From Roseivirga sp. BDSF3-8 (GTDB lineage Bacteria > Bacteroidota > Bacteroidia > Cytophagales > Cyclobacteriaceae): a stretch of 64,000 nucleotides of DNA. Within the stretch, counting starts at the first letter, position 1; each line of letters begins with the position of its first letter. Position numbers and translations under genes: made by a program. The stretch is from positions 558,001 to 622,000 of the forward strand of contig NZ_JBGNFV010000001.1 in the NCBI RefSeq assembly GCF_041449215.1, read 5' to 3'. Shown here in pieces: positions 17,062 to 25,333 of this stretch. The notes beneath the pieces are model-generated. The model ran no database searches. It was not told the origin of the DNA and saw nothing but the letters and a program-made list of their open reading frames with translations.

Positions 17062-17272
17062 TTACTCTGTATAGCAGACCCATATATCCGAGCAGTCCCC
17101 ATAAGGACTGCCCTGCGTAAAGCATTCACCATAGGTAAGATAAGGGTCCGTTGGCTGTACACATCCTTTCATCAATACTTTCTTCACCTTTTACCTCATG
17201 AGTTTCCTTCTTCACGTCTATAGCCGAGGTAGTAAAACTGGAAATAGTAATAGATATTAGTCTTTCTAATAA
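17062..17272 (-). pseudogene. GG-leader peptide precursor 5, decayed
   Basis: The start codon is gone. LLERLISITISSFTTSA, then HEVKG, resembles the leader SLKDLKVSSFxT...KGG. A frameshift close to the GG site then leads into a Cys-rich core in another frame (CVQPTDPYLTYGEC, then GDCSDIWVCYTE), ending at TAA 17062-17064. The core shares DPY and EC spacing with precursor 8. It lies 190 bp upstream of precursor 4. Confidence 0.6.
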
Positions 17273-17457
17273 TTAATGTGTGTTTTTTATTTATATAAAT
17301 AAAAAACATAAATCAAGTAGTGATAACACTAAAGCCATATATTACCTGATAGACATTACGAAAAATGGACAAAAGAAAGCAAGGTAATTTAAAGTAGTTT
17401 ATCTCTCCCACCTCCGCTTACAATTTGCTATGTTTACCCTAGACTTAATCGCTTGTC

Positions 17458-18654
17458 ATGAATAATAGAAGAGATTTTTTGAAGACATGTAGTCTCTCTG
17501 CGTTCCCCCTGCTTATGCCGGTAAGCGGACTGGCCGCCACGCTGGGTAGTGAACTGGCTACCCCTGAAGAAGATGCAGGACAAAGCAGGATCAATTTTAT
17601 ATATGATGATATCTCTCTGTCCTTTTCACCGGCAGATTATATTAAAAAGCTGGAAGCGATAAATAAAGAAAATAGTATACAGCCGGATATATACGGAAAC
17701 GGTGGTGTGACCCAGCGGCTTGAGGAGGAGTTTGCTGCGATTACGGGTAAGGAGAAGGCGATATACCTGCCTACGGGCACTATGGCAAACCAGGTGGCTT
17801 TGAAGCTCCTGAGCGGGGACCATACGAAGGTCTTTGTACCGGAAAACAGCCATACTTACCGTGATGAGGCAGACGCGGCCCAGACGGTTCATAGTAAACG
17901 GCTGATCCCGGTGGGTAAAGGGAAGCCTTATTTTACGGCAGAGGACCTGCAAAAGGAGATAACTTACCTGCAGGAGGGGGAGGTGTTCAGAAGCGGCATG
18001 GGGGCAGTAGCTATTGAAAACCCGGTGAGGCGTGAAAATAATACGTTTGTGCCACTTGAGGTAATAAAAGAGGTGGCGGCCTACTGCCAGTCTAATGGCC
18101 TGAAACTGCACCTGGACGGTGCGCGCCTGCATATCGCTTCGGCCTACGCGAAGGTGCCGGTAGCGGAATACTGCTCGTACTTTGACACGGTGTATATTTC
18201 TCTATACAAATACCTGAATGCTACGGGCGGGGCGATCCTCTGCGGTGAGGCGGAACTCATAGACCAGGTAGCACACCAGATAAAGATATTTGGCGGCACG
18301 GCCTTTCATAGCTGGCCACATACGGCTATGGCGCTGCACTACCTGAAGGGAATAGATGAGCGCTGGCAAAAGGTAGTGGAGTCCGGCGAGGAGTTAATCC
18401 GGGCGCTGAATGGCATAGAGGGGGTTACGATAAGCCGTATTCCGAATGGTACTAACGCTCACAGGATGGCACTGGATGACTCAATCGACCTGAAGAAAAT
18501 GGCCACCTACCTCGACACAGCACATCAGATAAATATTGGTAAGGCGGACAGTGAAGGCATTGTAGGCTTTACCATCAATGAGAGCATTCACTTCCGTAGT
18601 ATGGGTGAACTGGTCCGGGCCTTTAAAGATGGGGTTAGGGCTGCAAGGGTGTAG
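17458..18654 (+). CDS. Tat-exported threonine aldolase/beta-eliminating lyase family PLP enzyme
   Basis: 398 residues. The N-terminus NNRRDFLKTCSLSAFPLL is a twin-arginine signal (RR at 4-5, hydrophobic stretch, then AATLG), so export in folded form with cofactor is expected. The rest is a fold-type I PLP enzyme of the threonine aldolase group: PTGTMANQ (105-112), HLDGAR with D220, and SLYKYLNATGG with the PLP-binding K251. Family members cleave threonine or related beta-hydroxy amino acids to glycine and aldehyde. A periplasmic location is unusual for this enzyme. It is divergent from the peptide precursors, 185 bp away from the decayed one; a link in function is unproven. Confidence 0.88.
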   Translation: MNNRRDFLKTCSLSAFPLLMPVSGLAATLGSELATPEEDAGQSRINFIYDDISLSFSPADYIKKLEAINKENSIQPDIYGNGGVTQRLEEEFAAITGKEKAIYLPTGTMANQVALKLLSGDHTKVFVPENSHTYRDEADAAQTVHSKRLIPVGKGKPYFTAEDLQKEITYLQEGEVFRSGMGAVAIENPVRRENNTFVPLEVIKEVAAYCQSNGLKLHLDGARLHIASAYAKVPVAEYCSYFDTVYISLYKYLNATGGAILCGEAELIDQVAHQIKIFGGTAFHSWPHTAMALHYLKGIDERWQKVVESGEELIRALNGIEGVTISRIPNGTNAHRMALDDSIDLKKMATYLDTAHQINIGKADSEGIVGFTINESIHFRSMGELVRAFKDGVRAARV

Positions 18655-18728
18655 GTGGCTGGATCATCGAATGGCTGTGCTTTACCGGGCCATTAGCCTG
18701 CAATCAGGCCCCTTAGAGATAGTATAAT

Positions 18729-18790
18729 GTATGATTTTTCATTCATTAATGAACAAAATGGGGGTTATTGAATGATTTTTCATACAAAGT
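18729..18790. repeat. 60-bp direct repeat, left copy, upstream of hipB
   Basis: Starts GTATGATTTTTCATTCATTAA and ends TTATTGAATGATTTTTCAT. The same 60-bp block, with a few differences in the middle, occurs at 20485-20546 beyond hipA. Each block contains two TGATTTTTCAT boxes, plausible HipB operator half-sites. Confidence 0.9.
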
Positions 18791-18847
18791 GAATCAAATA
18801 CCGGGCGAATCCGTTAAATTTATAGAGGAATTACATACCTTAAATCT

Positions 18848-19180
18848 ATGGCTTACAACGGGTATACCGATAAAAAACTGGAAGAACTCATAGGGGCATT
18901 TGTAAAGCATCATCGCCTGCAACAAAACAAATCCCAGCAAGAGCTGGCCGATGCAGCCGATATAAGCCGCTCTACCCTTAGCCTGCTGGAGCGTGGCGAG
19001 ACCGGCAATACCGAAACCCTCATTCGTGTACTTCGCGTACTGGATCAGCTTCATATCTTTTCTGCCTTTGAGGTAAAAGAACCCATTAGCCCTATCGCCC
19101 TGGCCAAATTACAGCAGGAAAAACGTAAGCGTGCCCGCAGCCAAAACAAGTCCGATGAAGCCCCTGATTCCGACTGGTAA
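18848..19180 (+). CDS. hipB: HipB-type antitoxin, XRE-family repressor
   Basis: 110 residues. A helix-turn-helix domain covers about 15-70 (QELADAADISRSTLSLLERGE), the cro/XRE signature. The lysine/arginine-rich tail (LQQEKRKRARSQNK) is disordered. It overlaps hipA by one base (TAATG), the usual coupled arrangement in which HipB represses the operon and neutralises HipA. The repeated boxes upstream at 18729 are candidate operators. Confidence 0.92.
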   Translation: MAYNGYTDKKLEELIGAFVKHHRLQQNKSQQELADAADISRSTLSLLERGETGNTETLIRVLRVLDQLHIFSAFEVKEPISPIALAKLQQEKRKRARSQNKSDEAPDSDW

Positions 19181-20490
19181 TGATCACCATTGCAACCGTT
19201 AAAATATGGGGACGTGATGCCGGTGCTATCGCATGGCAGCCCGACCGGGGACTGGCTACCTTCGAGTATGCACCCTCCTTTGTCCAAACCGGCTGGGACC
19301 TTAGCCCTTTGAAAATGCCCCTTAAAGATGGGCGAAGAATCTATGAATTTCCCGAGCTTAGAAAAAAACCTAACGACCCCTATAATACCTTTAAGGGCCT
19401 GCCCGGCTTGCTCGCCGATGTACTGCCCGACCGCTACGGTAACCAGCTTATAAATGCCTGGCTCGCACGTAACGGTCGACCGGAAGATAGTATGAACCCC
19501 GTCGAAACCCTCTGCTTCATCGGCCAGCGCGGTATGGGGGCACTGGAGTTCGAACCCGCACAGTTTAAGGCAGGTACCAATACCTTTTCCGTAGAGATAG
19601 ACCAACTGGTAGACATCGCGCGCCAGATGCTGGAGTACCGGGAGGGCTTTGCTACGGAACTGGATGATAACCATGATGAGCAGGCCATCCGCGAGATGCT
19701 GAAGATAGGCACCTCCGCCGGTGGGGCGCGACCCAAAGCCGTCATAGCCTATAATGAAAAGAGCGGCGAGGTACGCTCCGGACAGACCCGTGTACCCAAA
19801 GGCTTCGAGCACTGGCTCATAAAGCTGGACGGTGTAAGTGACGTGCAGCTCGGTGCCACCCAGGGCTACGGCCGTGTGGAGATGGCCTACTACCTCATGG
19901 CAAAGCACTGCGGTATAGACATCATGCCCAGCACCTTGCTGGAAGAGAATGGCCGCGCACACTTCATGACCAAGCGCTTCGACCGCGAAGGTGCGGACAC
20001 CAAGCACCATATGCAAACCTTTTGCGCCATGAAGCACTTCGACTATAACGAAGTGACCAGCTACAGCTACGAGCAGCTCTTCCAGACCATGCGCGAACTA
20101 AAGCTCACCTACCCCGAGGCCGAGCAGATGTATCGCCGGATGGTATTTAATGTACTGTCCCGCAACTGTGACGACCATACCAAGAACTTCGCCTTCCTGA
20201 TGAAAAAAGATACCGCCAGGTGGACCCTGGCCCCCGCCTACGACATCTGCCACGCCTACCGCCCAGGCAGCCAGTGGGTAAGCCAGCACGCCCTCAGCGT
20301 CAACGGCAAGCGGCAGCACATCACCAAAGCCGATTTCCTCACCGTAGCCGAAGCCATGAACATCCGCAAGCCGGAGCACATCATCCAGGAAGTAAACGAT
20401 ACCGTAAATCAGTGGGAGCACTTTGCGGATGAAGTGGAGGTACTACCTGACCTGAAGAAGGCAATAAAGAAAACGCTGGTATCTGTATGA
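19180..20490 (+). CDS. hipA: HipA-type serine/threonine kinase toxin
   Basis: 436 residues, the normal HipA length. N-terminal HipA_N region (LPGLLADVLPDRYGNQL), P-loop-like GTSAGGARPK (177-186), catalytic loop NVLSRNCDDHTKNFAFL with D332, and the metal-binding D355 in APAYDICH. E. coli HipA phosphorylates glutamyl-tRNA synthetase and induces growth arrest; the target here is not known. All key residues are present, so it should be active. Codon use is richer in CCC, GCC and ACC than in the flanking genes, and the cassette lies between direct repeats, both suggesting transfer. Confidence 0.93.
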   Translation: MITIATVKIWGRDAGAIAWQPDRGLATFEYAPSFVQTGWDLSPLKMPLKDGRRIYEFPELRKKPNDPYNTFKGLPGLLADVLPDRYGNQLINAWLARNGRPEDSMNPVETLCFIGQRGMGALEFEPAQFKAGTNTFSVEIDQLVDIARQMLEYREGFATELDDNHDEQAIREMLKIGTSAGGARPKAVIAYNEKSGEVRSGQTRVPKGFEHWLIKLDGVSDVQLGATQGYGRVEMAYYLMAKHCGIDIMPSTLLEENGRAHFMTKRFDREGADTKHHMQTFCAMKHFDYNEVTSYSYEQLFQTMRELKLTYPEAEQMYRRMVFNVLSRNCDDHTKNFAFLMKKDTARWTLAPAYDICHAYRPGSQWVSQHALSVNGKRQHITKADFLTVAEAMNIRKPEHIIQEVNDTVNQWEHFADEVEVLPDLKKAIKKTLVSV

Positions 20491-20546
20491 TTTTTCATTC
20501 ATTAAGAGTGAAAAACAGGGTTATTGAATGATTTTTCATGCAAAAC
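20485..20546. repeat. 60-bp direct repeat, right copy, overlapping hipA stop
   Basis: Begins inside the last codons of hipA (GTATGA includes the stop) and ends in TTATTGAATGATTTTTCATGCA. Counterpart of 18729-18790. Confidence 0.9.
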
Positions 20547-20848
20547 AGCTTGAGATAACTTTATTCGGGGTTTGGACAGGCTATAGCAGTGATTATGGCG
20601 TTTGCATTATCCACAACTTCCCAGACCCACCCCGGAGTGAACAGTCCGATTTCATAAGCAACCACATAGCCCGACCCTCCGCGGAGGGTATTTACACCAG
20701 AGCTTAATCAATAAAAAGCTGGTTATAAGGCAACTCTAATGACTTTTAGCAGTGAGCAAAATCCTTCCCTCGGGAAGGTGGCCGCCAAAGCATTAGCTTA
20801 CCTCTACAGAAACACTGGTTTGAAAGGAAGAAAATAAGGATATTACTA
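20547..20848. other. gene-free region with REP-like pieces
   Basis: About 300 bp holding GACCCACCCCGG and CCTTCCCTCGGGAAGGTGGCCGCC, both echoed (direct or inverted) in the 13.4-14.1 kb debris. It leads into a transposase remnant. Confidence 0.5.
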
Positions 20849-21061
20849 ATGCCCACGTGGCGGTCGGAAGGGGTCCTCCGCCTCCTCGAGGTACCCACTA
20901 TGATAGACCAGCGCCTCGACTACATCCACCAAAACCCGGTAGCCGCAGGCTATGTACTGGAACCAGAACACTATCCGTATAGCAGTGCTGTGGATTATGC
21001 AGGTGCGCCATTTAAGGCTATTGGAGTTAGGGAGAGGGTGCTGGTGGTTTTTATTGAGTAG
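20849..21061 (+). pseudogene. C-terminal remnant of a REP-associated tyrosine transposase (RAYT/Y1 family)
   Basis: The frame contains IDQRLDYIHQNPVAAGYV then YPYSSAVDY, the conserved C-terminal region of IS200-like RAYT proteins (usual form QKIDYIHNNPVEAG...YSSA). The catalytic HUH motif and Tyr are absent, so only about the last 65 residues remain. The surrounding short palindromic sequences are the expected companions of such enzymes. Confidence 0.7.
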
Positions 21062-21392
21062 GTAGCTTTGGCTTTGCACGATGTAACTACCGCGAGATTA
21101 GCGATAGCTTAATCTTGTCTAGACAAATCGTAGTTTTTTTTACTAGCTGCCTTCTCACGTTTTTGAAATATCACTACATATAGAAATACCTATACAAAGG
21201 CACCTAAATTTATAGATAGATGTATAAAATTTTACCCAAAATAAGCTATATACAATTTTTATAAATTCATTAAAAAATTTCCTAAAAAAACATGTCTAAA
21301 TAATTGTTATATTTAACTAAATAGCGTTTGGACTATTGAAAAAACAACTCTATATTTGTACTACATTAAAAATTAAAAAAATTAAATTTTAC
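21062..21392. other. AT-rich intergenic region with island-edge repeat
   Basis: Holds ACCGCGAGATTAGCGATAGC at 21089-21108, repeated with one change at 23268-23287. After it the base composition drops sharply to AT-rich up to the PIN-like gene. Confidence 0.5.
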
Positions 21393-22724
21393 ATGGATTT
21401 ATCTTTAAAAAACTATAGTAAATTTCAAATGCCTGAACAAAAAGAAATCAAATTATGGAAAGAGGCATATTTCATTTTCGACTCTTCGTCACTATTAAAT
21501 ATATATCATATACCAATAAGCTATATACATGAGATAGAGAAGATTTTTAAGTGCATATCAGACAGAGCTTGGATTCCAGGTCATGTAGAATTCGAGTATC
21601 TGAAAAATAGAGAGCATGTTTTACAAGAGCCAATTAAAAAATATGACTCTATAATTGAAAAATTAAAAAATCTAAATTCAATTGTAGAGAAGGAATTTAA
21701 AACGACAATTTCGAACATAATAAAAGAAACCAAAAATGAGAATAAACACCCTTTCATTCCTTCACAAAGCTTTAACAAACTAGTTGATGTAATTGAAAAA
21801 TTCAAGCAAGATGTAGAGTCACTATCAGAACCAATTTACTCAGAAGTTGAGAGTCAAACTAGAGCCATCAATGATCTACTGGCAGATGACTCGTATTTTA
21901 AAATCCTTCAAGAAACTTTTGAAGTTGGTCAAAACTACAGTTTCAAAAAGCAATTAGAAATAGTTAAAGAAGGCCAATACCGCTACAATAATCAAATCCC
22001 TCCAGGTTATGGAGATAAAAACAAAAAATCAGGAATTCAAAAATATGCGGATTTAATCATATGGAAGCAAATTTTAGACTTCGCTAAAGAAACCAATAAA
22101 CCTATTATACTAATAATAGATGACATAAGTAAAAAAGATGACTGGTGTCATATTGATAATAGAAAACGGATAACACATCCAAATAATGATCTTATTAAAG
22201 AGTTTATGGATTACTCAGAGAAGGATTTTTGGATGTATACATTGTCTGATTTTATATACAAATCACAAAAGCATCTTGCCACTGAAATAGACATTACTAC
22301 AATTGATGATATGGTGAGTAATCTCTACTATAGTGACAACTATATAGTATATGATTGCAATAGCTGTAAGAAAAGAGATATCATGACGTTTGATGATATC
22401 TCAGAAAATTTAGATCTCACAGACTCTCAAGAAAGGGGCATGGGTTATGAAACACATTACGAATACGTAGTCGGTTTCATATGCGAACACTGTAACAACT
22501 CATTGAATATTAATATTGAGGTTGTAGAATATCCTGAAGGTAATATTGACTATATAGAATGTAGATTAGAGGGTGGAAATACTGTTAGAGAATATTTCAA
22601 CATAGAGTTACGCAAAGAAAAAGAACCGGAAATGTGTGAACTATGTGGTGAGTACCCTCAATACAATGGATTACCAACATGCTTTAATTGTGACGAAAAA
22701 ACAGCGAAAGCTGATTTTGATTAA
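21393..22724 (+). CDS. PIN-like domain protein with C-terminal zinc ribbons
   Basis: 443 residues from the ATG of MDLSLKNYSKF; an upstream ATG would add a low-complexity Lys/Ile stretch. Residues 25-310 fit the PIN-like family found in phage-defence and stress loci: acidic residues in FIFDSSSLLNIY, a conserved WIPGHVEFEYLKNRE, then IILIIDDISKKDDW, the late acidic cluster. The C-terminal part has two Cys pairs spaced like a zinc ribbon (DCNSCKKRD and ICEHCNNS) and a final CELCGEYP...CFNCDE knuckle. An RNA-cleaving toxin or defence nuclease is the likely role (inference). AT content is far above the neighbours, a sign of transfer. Confidence 0.7.
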   Translation: MDLSLKNYSKFQMPEQKEIKLWKEAYFIFDSSSLLNIYHIPISYIHEIEKIFKCISDRAWIPGHVEFEYLKNREHVLQEPIKKYDSIIEKLKNLNSIVEKEFKTTISNIIKETKNENKHPFIPSQSFNKLVDVIEKFKQDVESLSEPIYSEVESQTRAINDLLADDSYFKILQETFEVGQNYSFKKQLEIVKEGQYRYNNQIPPGYGDKNKKSGIQKYADLIIWKQILDFAKETNKPIILIIDDISKKDDWCHIDNRKRITHPNNDLIKEFMDYSEKDFWMYTLSDFIYKSQKHLATEIDITTIDDMVSNLYYSDNYIVYDCNSCKKRDIMTFDDISENLDLTDSQERGMGYETHYEYVVGFICEHCNNSLNINIEVVEYPEGNIDYIECRLEGGNTVREYFNIELRKEKEPEMCELCGEYPQYNGLPTCFNCDEKTAKADFD

Positions 22725-22746
22725 ACCACTCATCTGGCTGAGACTG

Positions 22747-22778
22747 ACTCCCTTCTACTTTGGAAGGGAGTTTTTTTT
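22747..22778 (+). terminator. Rho-independent terminator of the PIN-like gene
   Basis: ACTCCCTTC / GAAGGGAGT stem with a 7-nt loop followed by eight T. Confidence 0.92.
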
Positions 22779-22954
22779 AATGTGTGCTATAATATTTGCC
22801 TTTTTTACATTTAAGCAATGCCCCATCACCCTGCATTGGGAGGTACCCCGAAGGGATCCCTATGAGACAACTTCCCAAAGGTGGCAACCCCGCGGTAGTT
22901 GGCGAACTAAACTCACCTCAATTAAGTTATATTAATCGAATATAATGTATTATT

Positions 22955-23218
22955 ATGAGTAATAAGAAATTGATAGAGATATCAAATAGAGGCATAGTTA
23001 ATTTTCACCATATCAAAAATCAATTTGGTTATAAATGTCTCTTGACTACAAAAGGCATTGGAGATACTCATGAGTTGAGGTATGGGAGAACATATTTCAC
23101 CCAGTTTAATAGAAATCCCAATAGAAAAAGCTTCAGTGAAGCATTGCCTTACAGCAACATTAGCGGATTTCCAATTATGGGAAATTATCTAGTCAAAGTG
23201 TCTATCGACATGCAATAA
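22955..23218 (+). CDS. hypothetical small protein
   Basis: 87 residues, basic and rich in Asn, Tyr and Phe (HELRYGRTYFTQFNRNPNRKSF). No family recognised. It has an ATG start, lies in the same AT-rich island as the PIN-like gene and is followed by a hairpin at 23226. It may be an accessory of the island or a fragment. Confidence 0.5.
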   Translation: MSNKKLIEISNRGIVNFHHIKNQFGYKCLLTTKGIGDTHELRYGRTYFTQFNRNPNRKSFSEALPYSNISGFPIMGNYLVKVSIDMQ

Positions 23219-23225
23219 AGTAATT

Positions 23226-23255
23226 GGAGTATAACTAGATACTCCTTTTGTAATT
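23226..23255 (+). terminator. probable terminator
   Basis: GGAGTAT / ATACTCC stem with AACTAG loop followed by TTTTG, 8 bp after the 87-residue gene. Confidence 0.6.
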
Positions 23256-23660
23256 GAGGCTAAAGCAACCGCGAGATTAGCGACAGCATATCTTGTGGTT
23301 GAAACCTACACCCAGTTGTACTGGGCTAAGCACCGAAGTTTCAAACTAGCACTACAGCAATGCCCCATCAGCCTACTCTAGGAGCCTCAACTTCCCCAAA
23401 AAGCAACCCCGCTCGTACTTCTTTACGTATATCCTCAACACAGAATTCAGCCCCCCTCCACCGAACAATCCCGCGCTTTCATAGAAAAGCTGAGGCGATA
23501 AACGTGCACATAGCCCGAAAAACTTACATCATTCTTACACACGATTGTGGGGGCTAAACTGATACTTGAGGTGGGGGCTGCAATTGGCTTTTGCTCAGGG
23601 ACTCAAACGTTGCCGGAAGATTTTTTCAAAAGAGTTGTTGCCTCGAAAAAAATCCGTGAT
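23256..23660. other. gene-free region between island and trp leader
   Basis: Starts with the second ACCGCGAGATTAGCGA repeat (23268). A GCAATGCCCCATCA piece at 23358 echoes one at 22817. No credible gene. Confidence 0.5.
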
Positions 23661-23668
23661 TACCTTAA
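23638..23668 (+). promoter_or_regulatory. candidate Bacteroidota-type promoter of the trp operon
   Basis: TTG at 23638-23640, 20-bp spacer, then TACCTTAA at 23661-23668, a partial match to the phylum -33 TTG / -7 TAnnTTTG pattern. A start near 23673 would put the leader peptide ATG only a few bases into the transcript. Weak, by motif only. Confidence 0.3.
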
Positions 23669-23678
23669 CAGCGTGAAA

Positions 23679-23729
23679 ATGAACGACAACACATATTTCT
23701 TTTACTTCTGGTGGCATTCTCTCACATGA
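23679..23729 (+). CDS. trpL: trp operon leader peptide
   Basis: 16-codon peptide MNDNTYFFYFWWHSLT with two adjacent Trp codons and a run of Tyr and Phe codons before them. Such a peptide 141 bp ahead of trpE, with a terminator between, is the hallmark of ribosome-mediated attenuation. The additional Tyr/Phe codons fit an operon that also contains DAHP synthase, the common aromatic entry step. The reading frame is open upstream, but the attenuation logic argues for the ATG at 23679. Confidence 0.75.
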   Translation: MNDNTYFFYFWWHSLT

Positions 23730-23780
23730 GTGGCGAGTAGTAAAAGTGTATGATTTCAAGATATTATTACATGGAACCTA
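23730..23780 (+). promoter_or_regulatory. antiterminator segment of the trp attenuator
   Basis: GGCGAG at 23732-23737 can pair with CTCGCC at 23784-23789, the 5' arm of the terminator. Pairing would disrupt the terminator. With the ribosome held at the tandem Trp codons (23709-23714), this segment would remain free to pair. The protecting 1:2 structure is less clear. Confidence 0.6.
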
Positions 23781-23808
23781 AAGCTCGCCCTCGGCGGGCT
23801 TTTTTCGT
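23781..23808 (+). terminator. attenuator terminator before trpE
   Basis: AAGCTCGCC / GGCGGGCTT stem with a short loop followed by TTTTTTCG, ending 60 bp before the trpE start. Confidence 0.85.
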
Positions 23809-23869
23809 TTTACGGGCAGTTTAGACTAATTTTAGGCTGCCTTACAAAAGACTAAAAACTAATTAACAC

Positions 23870-25300
23870 GTGGAAACCCAATTGAAGACCATTCAGTTGA
23901 GTACCACTTACCGGAAGCTGCTGGCGGATACCGTCACGCCTGTAAGTGTGTACCTGAAGCTGAGGGACAAGTTCCGCAACTGTATCATGCTGGAGAGTAG
24001 TGACTACCACGGCAATGAAAACAGTTTCAGCTACATCTGCTTTGAGCCGCTGGCTTCTTTTGAGCTGGACAAAGGTACGCTGCGCGTAGAACTGCCGGGC
24101 GAGGAAACGACCCTAGAGACGCTCGCTGATCGCCACGACGCGGTGGGCCGCCTGAATGACTTTGCGGCGACATTCAAAAACCCTGAACTTCCCTTCAAAT
24201 TCCTCCCCAATGGCCTGTTTGGCTATATGTCGTACGACGCGGTGGAGAGCTTCGAGGACATTGACCTATCTGAAAACGACGAGTTTCAGTACCACATACC
24301 GGAGATTGTGTACCGCACGTACCGCTTCGTGATCGTGGTAGACCACTTCAAAAACGAGCTTTACCTGTTTGAACACCACCCTGAGGGCGAAAAGCCGACG
24401 GGCAAGCTGGAGGAGATCGTGTCGCTGATCAATAACCGCAACCTGCCGGTATACGGCTTTAAGCGGGACGGCGAAGAGGTGAGCAACTTCACGGACGATG
24501 AGTATATGGAGATCGTGGAGAAAGGCCGCGAGCATTGTATGCGCGGTGACGTGTTCCAGATCGTACTGAGCCGCAGGTTCAGCAATACTTTTAAAGGGGA
24601 CGAGTTTAACGTGTACCGCGCCCTGCGGAGCGTAAACCCGAGCCCATACCTGTTCTACTTCGACTACGGCAACTACAAACTATTCGGCAGCAGCCCTGAG
24701 GCGCAGATCGTGATCAAGGACGATGAGGCGACCATTTACCCGATCGCGGGAACCTTCCGCCGTACGGGTAATGACGAGGCGGACGCGGAGCTGGCGAAGA
24801 AGCTGTATGACGACCCGAAGGAGAACAGCGAACACGTGATGCTGGTGGACCTGGCACGTAATGACCTGAGCCGCAACGGGGATAATGTGACGGTGGAGAC
24901 TTTCAAAGAGATACAATACTACAGCCATGTGATCCACCTGGTGAGCAAGGTAACGGGCCGGCTGGGTAAAAATACGTCTGCCATCCGTATGGTGGCGGAT
25001 ACTTTCCCGGCGGGAACGCTGAGCGGTGCGCCGAAGCATATGGCGATGACGCTGATAAACCGGTACGAGACGCTGCGCCGCGGATACTACGGCGGCGCGA
25101 TCGGCTACTGCGGATTTGACGGTACGTTTAACCACGCCATCATGATCCGTTCCTTCTGCAGCACGGGCAATCGCCTTTACTACCAGGCTGGTGCCGGGGT
25201 GGTGGCTAAGTCCAGGGCTGAGAGCGAAAAGCAGGAAGTGTACAATAAGCTGGCCGCCCTGCATACGGCTCTGGAACTGGCAGAAGAGATACGCGATTAA
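23870..25300 (+). CDS. trpE: anthranilate synthase component I
   Basis: 476 residues with a GTG start. It makes anthranilate from chorismate with ammonia from TrpG. The Trp feedback site is visible near the N-terminus (CIMLESSDYHG). The chorismate-binding domain carries PIAGTFRRTG, HVMLVDLARNDLSR and FPAGTLSGAPKHMAM, all conserved. It heads an eight-gene operon controlled by the attenuator upstream. The gene order trpE-G-D-C-F-B-A followed by DAHP synthase is complete. Confidence 0.97.
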   Translation: METQLKTIQLSTTYRKLLADTVTPVSVYLKLRDKFRNCIMLESSDYHGNENSFSYICFEPLASFELDKGTLRVELPGEETTLETLADRHDAVGRLNDFAATFKNPELPFKFLPNGLFGYMSYDAVESFEDIDLSENDEFQYHIPEIVYRTYRFVIVVDHFKNELYLFEHHPEGEKPTGKLEEIVSLINNRNLPVYGFKRDGEEVSNFTDDEYMEIVEKGREHCMRGDVFQIVLSRRFSNTFKGDEFNVYRALRSVNPSPYLFYFDYGNYKLFGSSPEAQIVIKDDEATIYPIAGTFRRTGNDEADAELAKKLYDDPKENSEHVMLVDLARNDLSRNGDNVTVETFKEIQYYSHVIHLVSKVTGRLGKNTSAIRMVADTFPAGTLSGAPKHMAMTLINRYETLRRGYYGGAIGYCGFDGTFNHAIMIRSFCSTGNRLYYQAGAGVVAKSRAESEKQEVYNKLAALHTALELAEEIRD

Positions 25301-25333
25301 GATTAGCTAAAAACACCCGTCACACAGACGATC

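Noticed and set aside
19051-20037. Long minus-strand frame opposite hipBA
   Set aside because: Shadow frame caused by biased codon use in hipA; no motif or start context.
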